Source: JBEKUY01 sp049514555 (GTDB taxonomy: Bacteria; Acidobacteriota; Terriglobia; Acidiferrales; UBA7541). Taken from it: DNA of 64,000 bases. The stretch's first letter is position 1; each line of letters starts with the position of its first letter. Positions 49,271 through 58,563 of this stretch are shown here, piece after piece. The stretch covers positions 1 through 64,000 of the forward strand of contig JBEKUY010000004.1 in the NCBI GenBank assembly GCA_049514555.1. Direction: 5' to 3'. The notes under the pieces were generated by a model. It was not told the origin of the DNA, searched no databases, and saw nothing but the letters and a program-made list of their open reading frames with translations. A program made the translations under genes and the position numbers.

Positions 49271-50604
49271 TGGATGATTTGGCTTTATCTTTGGCGAAGC
49301 AATACCACGGCGTCTCGCACGGCGAGCTGGTCGTAGGGGGGATTCCTGTCCGACTGCTGGCCGAGAAGTATGGAACACCCCTGTTTGTGTACGACATGAA
49401 GATACTGGACCGCAAGCTCGCCGCCTTGCGCGGTGCTCTGCCCGCACGCTTCCAGATTTGCTACTCGGTGAAGGCCAATCCGAACCGAACCATTCTGCGG
49501 CACTTCCTTTCGCGTGGTTGCGGCTTGGAAATCGCCTCGGCCGGGGAGTTTCACCGGGCCCTGCAGGCAGGTTGTCAGCCCGCGCGGATGCTTTTTGCGG
49601 GACCCGGAAAGACGGAAGCTGAGCTCACGCTGGTCCTTTCACGCGGCATCGGCGAAATCCACATTGAGTCTTTGACCGAAGCTCAGCGGATCGGAGACAT
49701 CGGCCGGCGGCTGGGAGTAAGAGCGCGCATCGCGATTCGCGTGAATCCTGCGGGTGAAGCCGAGGGCGGGGCTATGCGCATGGGCGGCCGCCCGGCAGCC
49801 TTTGGCCTGGACGAAGAAATCCTCGACGAAGTTCTTGCCCAGGTGCTGGCCGATCAATGCCTTGTGCTTCGCGGGATTCACTTGTTCGCTGGCACACAGA
49901 TTCTGGACGCGAGTATAGTGGCCAATCAGTATCGTCATGGTCTGGATGTCGCGCGGCGAGCGGCTCGGCGAATCGGCGGACCTCTGCTTACCGTGGATTT
50001 CGGCGGCGGCTTGGGAATTCCGTATTTCGCGCACGAGAAAGAACTCGATCTCGAGCAATTGCGCTCGGAACTCAAGGCGCTCTTTGGGGAGGTTGAAGCC
50101 GACGCGGCATTCCAGGGGACGCAGTTTCTGGTCGAGCCGGGACGCTTCCTGGTCGGCGAAGCGGGCGTTTATGTTGCGCGCGTGAACGATATCAAAGTCT
50201 CTCGGGGCAAGAAGTTTTTAATTCTCGATGGCGGGATGAACCATCATCTAGCGGCCTCCGGCAATCTCGGACAGACCATCAAGCGGAACTATCCGGTGGC
50301 GCTGGTGAACAAGCTTGGCGCTCCGGCACAAGAAACGGTGGACGTGGCTGGACCGCTCTGCACGCCGCTCGACACCCTGGCCCGTGGCGTCGAACTGCCG
50401 CGCGCGGAGATCGGCGACTTCTTCGGGGTTTTCCAGTCGGGAGCCTATGCGCGCTCAGCAAGTCCCTTGGGCTTCCTGAGTCACCCCACGCCGCCGGAGA
50501 TTTGCGTAGACACCGGCCAGGATGTGCTCGTGTGTGCCCGCGGAGAGGCTGAGGATTTCGCATCCGCGTCATCACCGCTGGGGTGCCAAGCAGATTCGCG
50601 CTGA
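49270..50604 (+). CDS. PLP-dependent decarboxylase (fold III), exosortase-A-associated
   Basis: 444 residues, related to diaminopimelate/ornithine decarboxylases. The PLP lysine is K68 in CYSVKANPN, and HLFAGTQILD, DFGGGLGIPYF, EPGRFLVGEAG and the substrate-site GPLCTPLDTL are present. It matches the pyridoxal-dependent decarboxylase of exosortase-A systems. It probably decarboxylates an amino acid, free or carried on the ACP, to give an amine used in EPS decoration. The ATG shares a base with the ligase stop, so translation is coupled. The true substrate is unknown. Confidence 0.92.
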   Translation: MDDLALSLAKQYHGVSHGELVVGGIPVRLLAEKYGTPLFVYDMKILDRKLAALRGALPARFQICYSVKANPNRTILRHFLSRGCGLEIASAGEFHRALQAGCQPARMLFAGPGKTEAELTLVLSRGIGEIHIESLTEAQRIGDIGRRLGVRARIAIRVNPAGEAEGGAMRMGGRPAAFGLDEEILDEVLAQVLADQCLVLRGIHLFAGTQILDASIVANQYRHGLDVARRAARRIGGPLLTVDFGGGLGIPYFAHEKELDLEQLRSELKALFGEVEADAAFQGTQFLVEPGRFLVGEAGVYVARVNDIKVSRGKKFLILDGGMNHHLAASGNLGQTIKRNYPVALVNKLGAPAQETVDVAGPLCTPLDTLARGVELPRAEIGDFFGVFQSGAYARSASPLGFLSHPTPPEICVDTGQDVLVCARGEAEDFASASSPLGCQADSR

Positions 50605-50620
50605 GGCGCCATTCAAAATT

Positions 50621-51634
50621 ATGAAATGGGAATTCCAATCCGCATCGGGCAACTTCGAACGGCAACGTACCGCCTGGGACAGTATCAATCAGGCGCGGGG
50701 TAACCACATCCTTCTGGATTCGGGTTTCGTATCTCCGCTGTTGAAGCATTTTGGAGACGGACATGTGACGCTGGGAATCGACGCATCTGATGCCGGCATG
50801 GCCTTGCTCGTTCGGAGGGGCGCCGGGCGATGGGAAACCTTCCAGCCTTCCCAAGCGCCCATTGGCTTGTTGCTCTTTGGCCAGTCTGACCAGACCGGGG
50901 AACGACTGCAGGAGATCATCCGGGATTTGCCCAGCTACGCGGTGGAGTTGAGTGTGCTGCAGCAAGACCCTGACTACGCCTCAATTCCGCTCGAGCGGAG
51001 CCGCCGCGACCTCGAGAAGCTCGACTACATCCAGACCGCCCGGATTACGTTGCAGGGAACGTTCGATGAGTATTGGAAACAGCGCGGGGCCAACCTGCGT
51101 CATAACCTGGCCCGCCGCCGGCGGCGCTTGGCAGAAAAAGGTTACACAGGCGAGTTGGTCGCGCGCCGGTCCGCGGATGAGGTCGCGGAGGCCATGCGCG
51201 AGTACGGCCGATTGGAATCCACCGGCTGGAAAGCCAAGGACGGCACCGCAGTCAGCGAGAACAACGCCCAGGGCCGTTTCTACCGTGAGGTCTTCGAGCA
51301 TTTCTGTTCTCGCGATGAGGCGATCATCTACCAATTCGTAGTGAATGAGAAAGTGACCGCCAGCGATCTTTGCCTGGTGCGCGACGGAATGATGATCGTC
51401 CTGAAAACCGCCTACGATGAGGCGATGAATGAATATTCACCGGCGTTCCAGATGCGCGAAGACATCATGAAGCAGATCTTCGCGGATGGACGCATTCGCG
51501 TGGTGGAGTTCTATGGACGGGTGATGGACTGGCACACGCGGTGGAGCAGGGAGATTCGCACTCTCTATCACATCAACTGTTTTCGTTACCGCTGGATGGC
51601 GCGCTTGCTAAGGCTCCTTGGGCGAATGAGATGA
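50621..51634 (+). CDS. BioF2/CelD-like GNAT-fold acetyltransferase
   Basis: 337 residues from the ATG at 50621, 16 bp after the decarboxylase stop. It has the Acetyltransf_6 (BioF2-like) layout. TFDEYWKQRGANLRHNLARRRRRLAEKG is the conserved basic helix block, and GWKAKDGTAVSENNAQGRFYREVFEHF and TAYDEAMNEYSPAFQMREDIM follow. Such proteins are often found in EPS clusters and are thought to acylate sugars or proteins. It overlaps the next gene by four bases (ATGA). Together with FemAB (36262) and GNAT (46341) it makes three acyltransferase-fold proteins in the locus. Confidence 0.83.
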   Translation: MKWEFQSASGNFERQRTAWDSINQARGNHILLDSGFVSPLLKHFGDGHVTLGIDASDAGMALLVRRGAGRWETFQPSQAPIGLLLFGQSDQTGERLQEIIRDLPSYAVELSVLQQDPDYASIPLERSRRDLEKLDYIQTARITLQGTFDEYWKQRGANLRHNLARRRRRLAEKGYTGELVARRSADEVAEAMREYGRLESTGWKAKDGTAVSENNAQGRFYREVFEHFCSRDEAIIYQFVVNEKVTASDLCLVRDGMMIVLKTAYDEAMNEYSPAFQMREDIMKQIFADGRIRVVEFYGRVMDWHTRWSREIRTLYHINCFRYRWMARLLRLLGRMR

Positions 51635-52848
51635 GCAATTCCGCCAGAACGTCTTTCGTGCCCAAGGAGCAATTCCCGTCCTGGGAGTTCCTGACTGCCC
51701 TTCCGCACGCGAAGGCCCTATGGAAACAAGGGACCGCGAAGCCCCACTTTTTCTTCTGGGCTCGGAATGCCATCTACTACGCGCTGAAGGCACTCGGAGT
51801 TTCTCCAGGGGCCCATGTTCTGTTGCCTGCATACCTTTGCCGGGCGGCTGTCGAGCCGTTCGAAGTTTTCGGCGCGAGTGTAGGGTTCTATGGCGTCGGG
51901 CGCGATTGCGAACCGGATTTCACCGAGATGGAAGCGAAGATCACCGCCCGCACGGAAGCGATAATGGCCGTGCACTATTTTGGGTTTCCCCAGAGGATTC
52001 AGGACTTCCGAAACGTTTGCGATCGCCGCGGATTGGCGCTCATCGAAGACTGTGCTCACGTATTGGGGAGCGCGGTGAGCGGACATTCCCTCGGCACAAT
52101 GGGAGACGCCAGCGTCTTCAGTTGGCGGAAGTTCCTGCCTCTGTACGACGGCGGAGAGCTGCGTCTGAGGAAGACATCCGGCGATTTGCCGGTCGAGTGG
52201 CACAAGGAGACTCTGCCCTTTACGCTCAAGGTGACCAAGTGCCTTCTTGACCGCACTCTCGAGCAATCCGCCAGCCCAGCCGCAAAAGCCTTTTCCCGTG
52301 GAATCGAGTCCCTCAAAAGAGCTTGGCGCCACCTCACACGCACGCCGGAAAGCGCTCCGCTGTTCGAGTTGGACAGCAATCGTGCCGATTTCGATCCCCG
52401 GCTCCTGGACCAGAAGATGTCGCGCGCCTCGCGGTGGTTGTTGGTGCATTCCGATCTTGCAGCCATCTTGTCTCGGCGGCGAAAGAACTATTCCTTTCTG
52501 CTCGAGAACCTCCGAGCGGTGAGCGGCATTACCCCCCTCCACCACAAGCTGCCGGTTGACGTGTGCCCCTGGGTTTTTCCATTGTGTTTCGACGGGATGT
52601 CCGATGCACACTTACTGCTCCAGCGCGAAGGCATCCCAGCGGTCACCTGGGGCGGCGTGCGGCCGGCGGATGTCGATCCGGCAGTTTTCCCCGCTGCGGA
52701 TTTCCTCTATGACAATCTGGTTTTCCTGCCAGTCCATCAGAACCTGGGCTCCGAGGCGTTAGACGCCATCGTCGCAGCGGTGAGAAGAGTCCGCGGCACT
52801 GCGGCGCCACAGGCCGCTCAAAGCGTGAGCAGACTTGCCCGGCAATGA
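51631..52848 (+). CDS. DegT/DnrJ-like aminotransferase fold protein, divergent
   Basis: 405 residues from the ATG at 51631. It has the DegT core. FFWARNAIYYALKALGV stands in place of the SGT..L.. block, and HVLLPAYLCRAAVEPFEVFG, ALIEDCAHVLGS and SVFSWRKFLPLYDGGEL follow. The Lys of SWRKFLPLYDGGE is in the position of the PLP lysine. Substitutions around it (LYDGGE for xxGEGG) and the missing classical SSGTGAL loop mean the enzyme may have altered activity. It may add an amino group to a keto sugar. It is part of the plus-strand operon after the acyltransferase. Confidence 0.78.
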   Translation: MSNSARTSFVPKEQFPSWEFLTALPHAKALWKQGTAKPHFFFWARNAIYYALKALGVSPGAHVLLPAYLCRAAVEPFEVFGASVGFYGVGRDCEPDFTEMEAKITARTEAIMAVHYFGFPQRIQDFRNVCDRRGLALIEDCAHVLGSAVSGHSLGTMGDASVFSWRKFLPLYDGGELRLRKTSGDLPVEWHKETLPFTLKVTKCLLDRTLEQSASPAAKAFSRGIESLKRAWRHLTRTPESAPLFELDSNRADFDPRLLDQKMSRASRWLLVHSDLAAILSRRRKNYSFLLENLRAVSGITPLHHKLPVDVCPWVFPLCFDGMSDAHLLLQREGIPAVTWGGVRPADVDPAVFPAADFLYDNLVFLPVHQNLGSEALDAIVAAVRRVRGTAAPQAAQSVSRLARQ

Positions 52849-52852
52849 CCCA

Positions 52853-54166
52853 ATGGCGCGAGAGATGGAAGCCGCGCCGAAGAAGGTCGTTCTGCTTGTG
52901 GCCTATCATTTCCCGCCTCAATCCGGAAGCAGTGGTCTGCTCCGCACGTTGAAGTTCTGCCGCTACCTCCCCGAGTTTGACTGGCAGCCGGTCGTGCTGA
53001 CGCTTCATCCAAGGGCGTACGAATCGATCGACCCGCGCGGTAACGAATCCGTTCCCGCGGGCGTGCCGGTGATCCGCTCCTTCGCTCTGGACACCAAGAA
53101 GCATCTGAGCTTCCGCGGTTCCTACCTCGATTGGATGGCGCTTCCGGACCGCTGGACGACCTGGACACTCGGTGCGGTTCCTGCGGGCCTCCGCGCTATG
53201 CGGAGGCACGGAATCGGAGTGATCTTCTCAACGTTTCCCATTACGACGGCGATTCTGGTCGGCTATCTGCTCCATCGCCTGACAGGGAAACCGTGGGTGG
53301 TGGATCTGCGCGACTCAATGACCGAGGACAACTACCCGAAAGACCCTCGAACGAGGCGCGTGCGTCGCTGGATCGAACGGCAGGCGATGCGTCGGGCATC
53401 GCGGGTGATCTTCACGGCCGCTTCCACGCGGCGAATGTATCTGCAGCGATATCCGGAACTCACGGCGGAGAAATTTCTGCTGATTCCCAATGGGTACGAT
53501 GAAGAGGACTTCACGTCGCTGACGGCGAATAAACCAGGCCCGGTCATAGCCGGGCGGCCCGTCCACCTGCTGCATACCGGTCTGCTCTATCCTGAGGAGC
53601 GTGATCCCCGGCCGTTCTTTCACGCGCTTGCTCGCCTCAAACGGGAAGGCACCGTCAGTGCGGCCGATTTGGGCGTTGCGTTCCGGGCGGCTGGGTCGGA
53701 AGGGCTTTTTCAACAAATGGTAGTCGATGCGGGAATCGCAGATCTGATCCAGTTTTTGCCGCACGTGCCTTACCGGCAGTCCCTGCAAGAGTGCGCTGAT
53801 GCGGACGCCTTGCTGCTGTTTCAAGCCGCGAACTGCGATCACCAGATTCCCGCCAAGGCCTACGAGTATCTTCGCTTGCGCAAACCGGTTTTCGCGCTGA
53901 CGACTCACACTGGCGACACGGCAGCGCTGCTGAAGGAAGTGGGAGGTGCGACCATCGTGAATCTCGCAGAGGAGAACGACATCTATCGTCAATTGCCCGT
54001 GTTTCTGAGCGCGCTGCGCGCCGGGACGCTTCCGCTGCCGGATGCGCAGAAGATTCAGCGCTATGCGCGGCGCAACCAGGCGAGAGAATTGGCCAAGTGT
54101 CTGGATGAACTGAAGTATGGAACGTCGGCGCCTGTGCCACAGAAAGCGGAGAGTTGTGGCCGGTAG
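52853..54166 (+). CDS. Glycosyltransferase family 4-like
   Basis: 437 residues from an ATG at 52853; another ATG at 52865 is possible. GT-B fold: KVVLLVAYHFPPQSGSSGLLRTLKF is the typical start of EPS GT4-like enzymes, then WVVDLRDSMTEDNYPKDP, IPNGYDEEDF and, in the donor half, LLHTGLLYPEERDPRPFF and PAKAYEYLRLRKPVFAL (Glu-containing donor motif). Cytoplasmic. It ends 48 bp before the amidotransferase gene. Sugar specificity unknown. Confidence 0.87.
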   Translation: MAREMEAAPKKVVLLVAYHFPPQSGSSGLLRTLKFCRYLPEFDWQPVVLTLHPRAYESIDPRGNESVPAGVPVIRSFALDTKKHLSFRGSYLDWMALPDRWTTWTLGAVPAGLRAMRRHGIGVIFSTFPITTAILVGYLLHRLTGKPWVVDLRDSMTEDNYPKDPRTRRVRRWIERQAMRRASRVIFTAASTRRMYLQRYPELTAEKFLLIPNGYDEEDFTSLTANKPGPVIAGRPVHLLHTGLLYPEERDPRPFFHALARLKREGTVSAADLGVAFRAAGSEGLFQQMVVDAGIADLIQFLPHVPYRQSLQECADADALLLFQAANCDHQIPAKAYEYLRLRKPVFALTTHTGDTAALLKEVGGATIVNLAEENDIYRQLPVFLSALRAGTLPLPDAQKIQRYARRNQARELAKCLDELKYGTSAPVPQKAESCGR

Positions 54167-54214
54167 CGCATTCCACGCTCGCACGCAACGATACGGAAAG
54201 GAACTAAGCGTTCC

Positions 54215-56140
54215 ATGTGCGGAATTTATGGAGTAGAGGATTTCACGCGCGGCGGCGCGCCGTTCGGGGCGCTTCTCACCCGTATGGGCGGGGTGATCGA
54301 ACACCGCGGTCCGGACGACCACGGTCACTACGAGGGGACTCGAGTGGGCCTGGGGATGCGCCGGCTCAGCATCATCGACGTATCCGGCGGCCACCAACCC
54401 ATCTCCAATGAAGACGAAACCGTCTGGCTGGTCTTGAACGGCGAGATCTACAACTTCTTGGATTTGCGAGCCGAACTCGAAACTAAAGGCCATCGATTCC
54501 GCACACGCACGGACACCGAGGTCATCGCCCACCTCTACGAGGAAGAAGGCCTTGGGTTCTTCAAACGGCTGCGGGGAATGTACGGGGTCGCGCTTTGGGA
54601 TGTCCGGCGTGAGCGCCTTATTCTCGGCCGGGATCGCATTGGTGAGAAGCCCCTCTACGTTCGGCGAGAGGCGGGCCGGCTGCTGTTTGCGTCCGAGCTG
54701 AAATCCATCCTGCAAGTCGAAGGAGTTCCGCGCCGGATAAACCCGGAGGCGCTCGAAGAGTATCTCGCGCTCGGCTATGTGCCGGCTCCCTTGACGCTCC
54801 TCGATGGCATCGAAAAACTTCTGCCGGGGCATTACCTGCTCGTCGAGAAAGGCCGGATCGAAGACTGCGAGTATTGGGATGCGCCCACAGGCGAGGTGGA
54901 GAACCGGTCCGAAGAAGAATGGCTGGAGCGCGTCCGCGCAAAGCTGCTCGAGACGGTTCGTGCGCAACTGGTGAGCGATGTGCCCCTCGGCGCGTTCCTC
55001 AGTGGCGGAATTGATTCGAGCACGATCGTCGCGGCCATGGCGCGCCTGACGGGCCGCCCCGTGAAAACCTACTCCATCGGCTACGAAGGGGAACATGCTT
55101 ACTACAATGAGCTGCCTTACGCCAAGGTCGTCGCCCGCGCGTTCGGCACCGACCATCACGAGATCATCGTTCGCCCGGAAGTCAGCGAGTTGCTGCCGAG
55201 GCTCGTGTGGCACCTCGACGAGCCGATCGCCGATTCCGCTTGTCTGACGACCTACCTGGTATCCAAGCTGGCGCGCGAGAGCGTGACCGTCATTCTGTCC
55301 GGGGTGGGTGGCGACGAACTCTTCGGCGGTTATCGCCGCTATCTGGGCGACAGCGTGCGGCGGTGGTATCGGCTACTGCCGGGACCGGTTCGGCGAACTT
55401 GGCTGCCAGCCGTGTTCCGGCACGTCCCGCAGGACCGCAGCTCCATGTGGAAGGATTACGCGCGTTACGCCGCCGCCTTCGTCAAGACGGCAGAGCTGGA
55501 TCCTGCGGAGCGCTATATGAGCTACGTAACTCTCTTAGCCCCGGAGATCCAGCGGGACTTGCTGCGTTCGGACAGGCCTGCTCGGCCAGCCGGTGGCGAC
55601 GCGGCGGCCGACACTCTGCGGAAGTATTTCGCGCGCTGCGTCGGAGCAGACAGCCTGAACCGCATCATCTACGTCGATTTGAAGACTTCTCTGCCCGACG
55701 ACCTTCTGGCACTAACCGACCGCATGAGCATGGCTGCGTCGATCGAATGCCGTGCGCCTCTGGTCGATTACGAATTGGTGGAGTTGGCCAGCCGAATGCC
55801 GTCCTCGCTGAAAGTGCGTGGCCTGACGTTGAAGTATCTGCTGAAGAAGGCCGTCGCACCATGGCTGCCCCGCGAAGTGATCGCACGGAAGAAGCGCGGA
55901 TTCGGCGCGCCGGTGGGCGCGTGGCTGCGTGAGGATCTAAAGCCGCTCATCCGCGAACTGCTGTCCGAAGAACAAGTGTGCCGGCGGGGCTTGTTCCACT
56001 GGCCGGCGATCGAAAGCATCCTCGCTGCGCATCAGGAACAGCGCCGCGACTACACCGACCACCTCTTCGCGCTCATCATGCTCGAGGTCTGGTGCCGCAT
56101 CTACCTCGACGGTTCAGACTGGAGGACTGGCGCGGTCTAG
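54215..56140 (+). CDS. Asparagine-synthetase-like amidotransferase (third copy)
   Basis: 641 residues with an intact glutaminase: MCGIYGVEDF with Cys2, HRGPDDHGHY, GMRRLSIIDVSGGHQPI and LNGEIYNF. The synthetase domain has FLSGGIDSSTIVAAMA and LSGVGGDELFGGYRRY. It closely parallels the copy at 33096-34970. Last gene of the plus-strand operon and convergent with the heparinase-like gene. Three related amidotransferases in one locus imply amidation or transamidation of more than one carboxyl, or a heteromeric arrangement with the Cys2-less copy (inference). Confidence 0.92.
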   Translation: MCGIYGVEDFTRGGAPFGALLTRMGGVIEHRGPDDHGHYEGTRVGLGMRRLSIIDVSGGHQPISNEDETVWLVLNGEIYNFLDLRAELETKGHRFRTRTDTEVIAHLYEEEGLGFFKRLRGMYGVALWDVRRERLILGRDRIGEKPLYVRREAGRLLFASELKSILQVEGVPRRINPEALEEYLALGYVPAPLTLLDGIEKLLPGHYLLVEKGRIEDCEYWDAPTGEVENRSEEEWLERVRAKLLETVRAQLVSDVPLGAFLSGGIDSSTIVAAMARLTGRPVKTYSIGYEGEHAYYNELPYAKVVARAFGTDHHEIIVRPEVSELLPRLVWHLDEPIADSACLTTYLVSKLARESVTVILSGVGGDELFGGYRRYLGDSVRRWYRLLPGPVRRTWLPAVFRHVPQDRSSMWKDYARYAAAFVKTAELDPAERYMSYVTLLAPEIQRDLLRSDRPARPAGGDAAADTLRKYFARCVGADSLNRIIYVDLKTSLPDDLLALTDRMSMAASIECRAPLVDYELVELASRMPSSLKVRGLTLKYLLKKAVAPWLPREVIARKKRGFGAPVGAWLREDLKPLIRELLSEEQVCRRGLFHWPAIESILAAHQEQRRDYTDHLFALIMLEVWCRIYLDGSDWRTGAV

Positions 56141-56174
56141 CGGCCGACCGGAAGGGCCCTGCCTGACTCGGGGG

Positions 56175-58442
56175 CTAACCAGCGCGCAGATAGAAGAGCG
56201 GCACCCAAACGCTTATTCCCACCCATCCCAGCAACGCCAAGCACCTGAGCGCGATCGGGTGTTTTCCATTCACGCGCAGATACACGAAGAAGAACAGTTC
56301 CTGCAAGGCGAAGAAACCTAGAACCGCACCCGCCGCGCGCAGCCGGTAGGGAAACAGATCCCGAACGCGCGGATAGCGTTCCGCGGCTGCTTGAAAGCTT
56401 GCGCGCACCGTGGCAATTTGGCTGGACACCACCGAAGGCGGCTTTGACAGAACCGAAGTAGTTCGGATGTACCGCCCCTCCTGCGCCTGAAGGACAGAAA
56501 GCTCGTCTCCCCGCCGGGAGACCTCCTCCACGCCCAACTTGTGCGAAACCAACACTCTCCAGTTCTGAGCATCGTCCCATTCGAGCTTGGGCGGAAGAGC
56601 TTCCGATACGCCGTCGTCTCCTGCCCCATCGTCCAGAACCCAGATCGTCACGGCCCATGCGCCTTCCGCAGGTTGCTCCGTAACCACCGCGCCCGTCGGA
56701 TGAGGTTTCCCACGGGCGCTGACCCAGCCGGCAAACGGGTCCCGGCTTCCGCGAAGGTCCTTGACCGTCATGGAGGACGGGCCCAGAAAATACGCCCGCA
56801 GTCGGCTCTTCACTCCATCCGCCGAAAGCAAGTATTCACCCAGCACGGCTCCGCGATCGAGCCGCACATTGGACGCAACGGTCCAAATCGTCTGTACGCT
56901 TCTCTGGGGAGCACCGGCACAATGATCCACCAAAACCCATATCGAAGGGCTAACGTGCACCGCCTGGCGCCGAATTACAAGAGAGCCGGGCCCGCTTCGC
57001 TCCGCCTCGGCGGCGAATAGTCCGGGCGAATGGGTGAAGGAAACCAGGTTTGAGGCGCGGTGGCCGCCGCAGACTTCCCCAAGCAAATGCGGGGCATTAG
57101 CACCCTCCCAGCATTCTGCGCGGGGGCGATCGGGATCGTCATAAAGCCAGTAGCCCACGTTCGTCCACCAGGCTTGTCCGTCGGCCCATAGCAAGACGCT
57201 CGGTTCGTCGGCATGCTTGTGGCCGTGTCCGGGATAGTTGGACCACGCTAAAACGGTTTGCGAGAGATCCTGGGGGGAAGGCCATGATGGGATGCCATCC
57301 CAAAAGACGGCATACCCGGCTAGGGGATAGAGCCCGAATGGATCTCGTGGTTTCCAGTTTTTGCCTGGCGTGAGCCGGCCGGCACGCCCCTGCGCATCAA
57401 CCTCCGCGACCGGCACGCCCTCCGGCCTTCTACCATCCCCGGTATCCCCAAACATCGGCAGGGAACCATCCGGCCGGCGAATCAAGGCGTAGAAGTTCTC
57501 TGCCTCTCGGTACTTCCCGATCCAATCCGCGGGCACCTCCAGATTGAGAAGCGTGGCGTAGCGCATCGCCACGCCGAAAAGATAGAGCCCGAACTCGTGA
57601 TATTCCGCCGAGTGTTCGAGAACTACGCCATCGGGTCCAACGTAGAAAGCCATCTGGTCCATCAGGCGGGAGAACGCGAGATGTTTGTACTCTTCGGCAC
57701 GGGGCAACGATGGAAATGCGATGCAGACCTGCCACAGAGCCAGATTCTGCATCACGCCGTGGTTGGTGGCGAAGGTAAACCGACCAGGCTTTGCCAGAAG
57801 TTCGGCGGATCGGGCAACAAATGACCAGACCGCACGCGCCACGTCGGGCCGATAATCCGGCCGGTGCCGGTAGATGCCCCAAAAATCCACCAGCGTGCGG
57901 ATCCGGGCGGCAATGGCGTGATCGTTCCAGAGCAATCCGCGGTTCACCCACGCACTGCTTTCGAAGACTGCCCACGCCAGGATGACGTCTCGCGCCGCTG
58001 AATAGAACTCCTCGCGTCCGGTGCGCCGGAACGCTTCGAGCAGTATCTCAGGCACAATCAGTCCCGAGAACTGCAACTGCCAAAGGCTGGAGCCACGATC
58101 GAGATCAGATGGAGAGAAGGGGAGGTGAATCTCCATCGGCGCATATCCCGGCACTTCAGCCTTTCCGTGAAGCAGCTTCTCCGCAGTCGCAGTCAATTCC
58201 GCATCGCTGCTCCATTCGCGTGGCAGCAAGCGATACGCGCGAATCTCCTCGAGCGTGGAATCCGAGGGTTGCGCTCGCCCAGACTCCACTGCGGCGGCCG
58301 AAATCCTCTGTGGCAAAACATAGTAGCGTTGGATCTCAGGCAGCCAGATCAAACCCATTAGGAGAATGACCAGCGCCAGTGAGAGCAGGGCCAAACGCCT
58401 CGACGTTGTCGGTTTGCGGGTCAACACGTCCTCAAGCCCCAA
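56175..58442 (-). CDS. Heparinase II/III-like membrane-anchored polysaccharide lyase
   Basis: 755 residues. One N-terminal membrane segment (LALLSLALVILLMGLIWLP) precedes an alpha-toroid-like half (residues ~60-370, with WNDHAIAARIRTLVDFW and TNHGVMQNLALWQVCIAFP). A beta-sandwich half opens with NYPGHGHKHADEPSVLLWADGQAWWTNVGYWLYDD, the pattern of the heparinase II/III catalytic region (His-x-His..Asp). Two further membrane segments lie at the C-terminus. It probably cleaves an acidic polysaccharide in the periplasm, for editing, release or quality control of the EPS. The double anchoring is unusual. Convergent with the amidotransferase at 54215. Confidence 0.83.
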   Translation of the reverse strand: MGLEDVLTRKPTTSRRLALLSLALVILLMGLIWLPEIQRYYVLPQRISAAAVESGRAQPSDSTLEEIRAYRLLPREWSSDAELTATAEKLLHGKAEVPGYAPMEIHLPFSPSDLDRGSSLWQLQFSGLIVPEILLEAFRRTGREEFYSAARDVILAWAVFESSAWVNRGLLWNDHAIAARIRTLVDFWGIYRHRPDYRPDVARAVWSFVARSAELLAKPGRFTFATNHGVMQNLALWQVCIAFPSLPRAEEYKHLAFSRLMDQMAFYVGPDGVVLEHSAEYHEFGLYLFGVAMRYATLLNLEVPADWIGKYREAENFYALIRRPDGSLPMFGDTGDGRRPEGVPVAEVDAQGRAGRLTPGKNWKPRDPFGLYPLAGYAVFWDGIPSWPSPQDLSQTVLAWSNYPGHGHKHADEPSVLLWADGQAWWTNVGYWLYDDPDRPRAECWEGANAPHLLGEVCGGHRASNLVSFTHSPGLFAAEAERSGPGSLVIRRQAVHVSPSIWVLVDHCAGAPQRSVQTIWTVASNVRLDRGAVLGEYLLSADGVKSRLRAYFLGPSSMTVKDLRGSRDPFAGWVSARGKPHPTGAVVTEQPAEGAWAVTIWVLDDGAGDDGVSEALPPKLEWDDAQNWRVLVSHKLGVEEVSRRGDELSVLQAQEGRYIRTTSVLSKPPSVVSSQIATVRASFQAAAERYPRVRDLFPYRLRAAGAVLGFFALQELFFFVYLRVNGKHPIALRCLALLGWVGISVWVPLFYLRAG

Positions 58443-58563
58443 GCATCATGACGCAGAAGCGCGAAGAGCGCAGCTCGGCTAGCGAAAGCGTGTGGTGTGA
58501 CATCACCGGCCCTCTTCAAGAGATTCCGAACTCAACAGAACTCCTCGAAGCACCCTGCGACGA

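Noticed and set aside
53315..55213. Long (632-codon) open frame on the minus strand
   Set aside because: It is antisense to the GT4 and amidotransferase genes and its translation is Arg/His/Gln-rich with no family pattern. It is a by-product of GC-rich codon usage.
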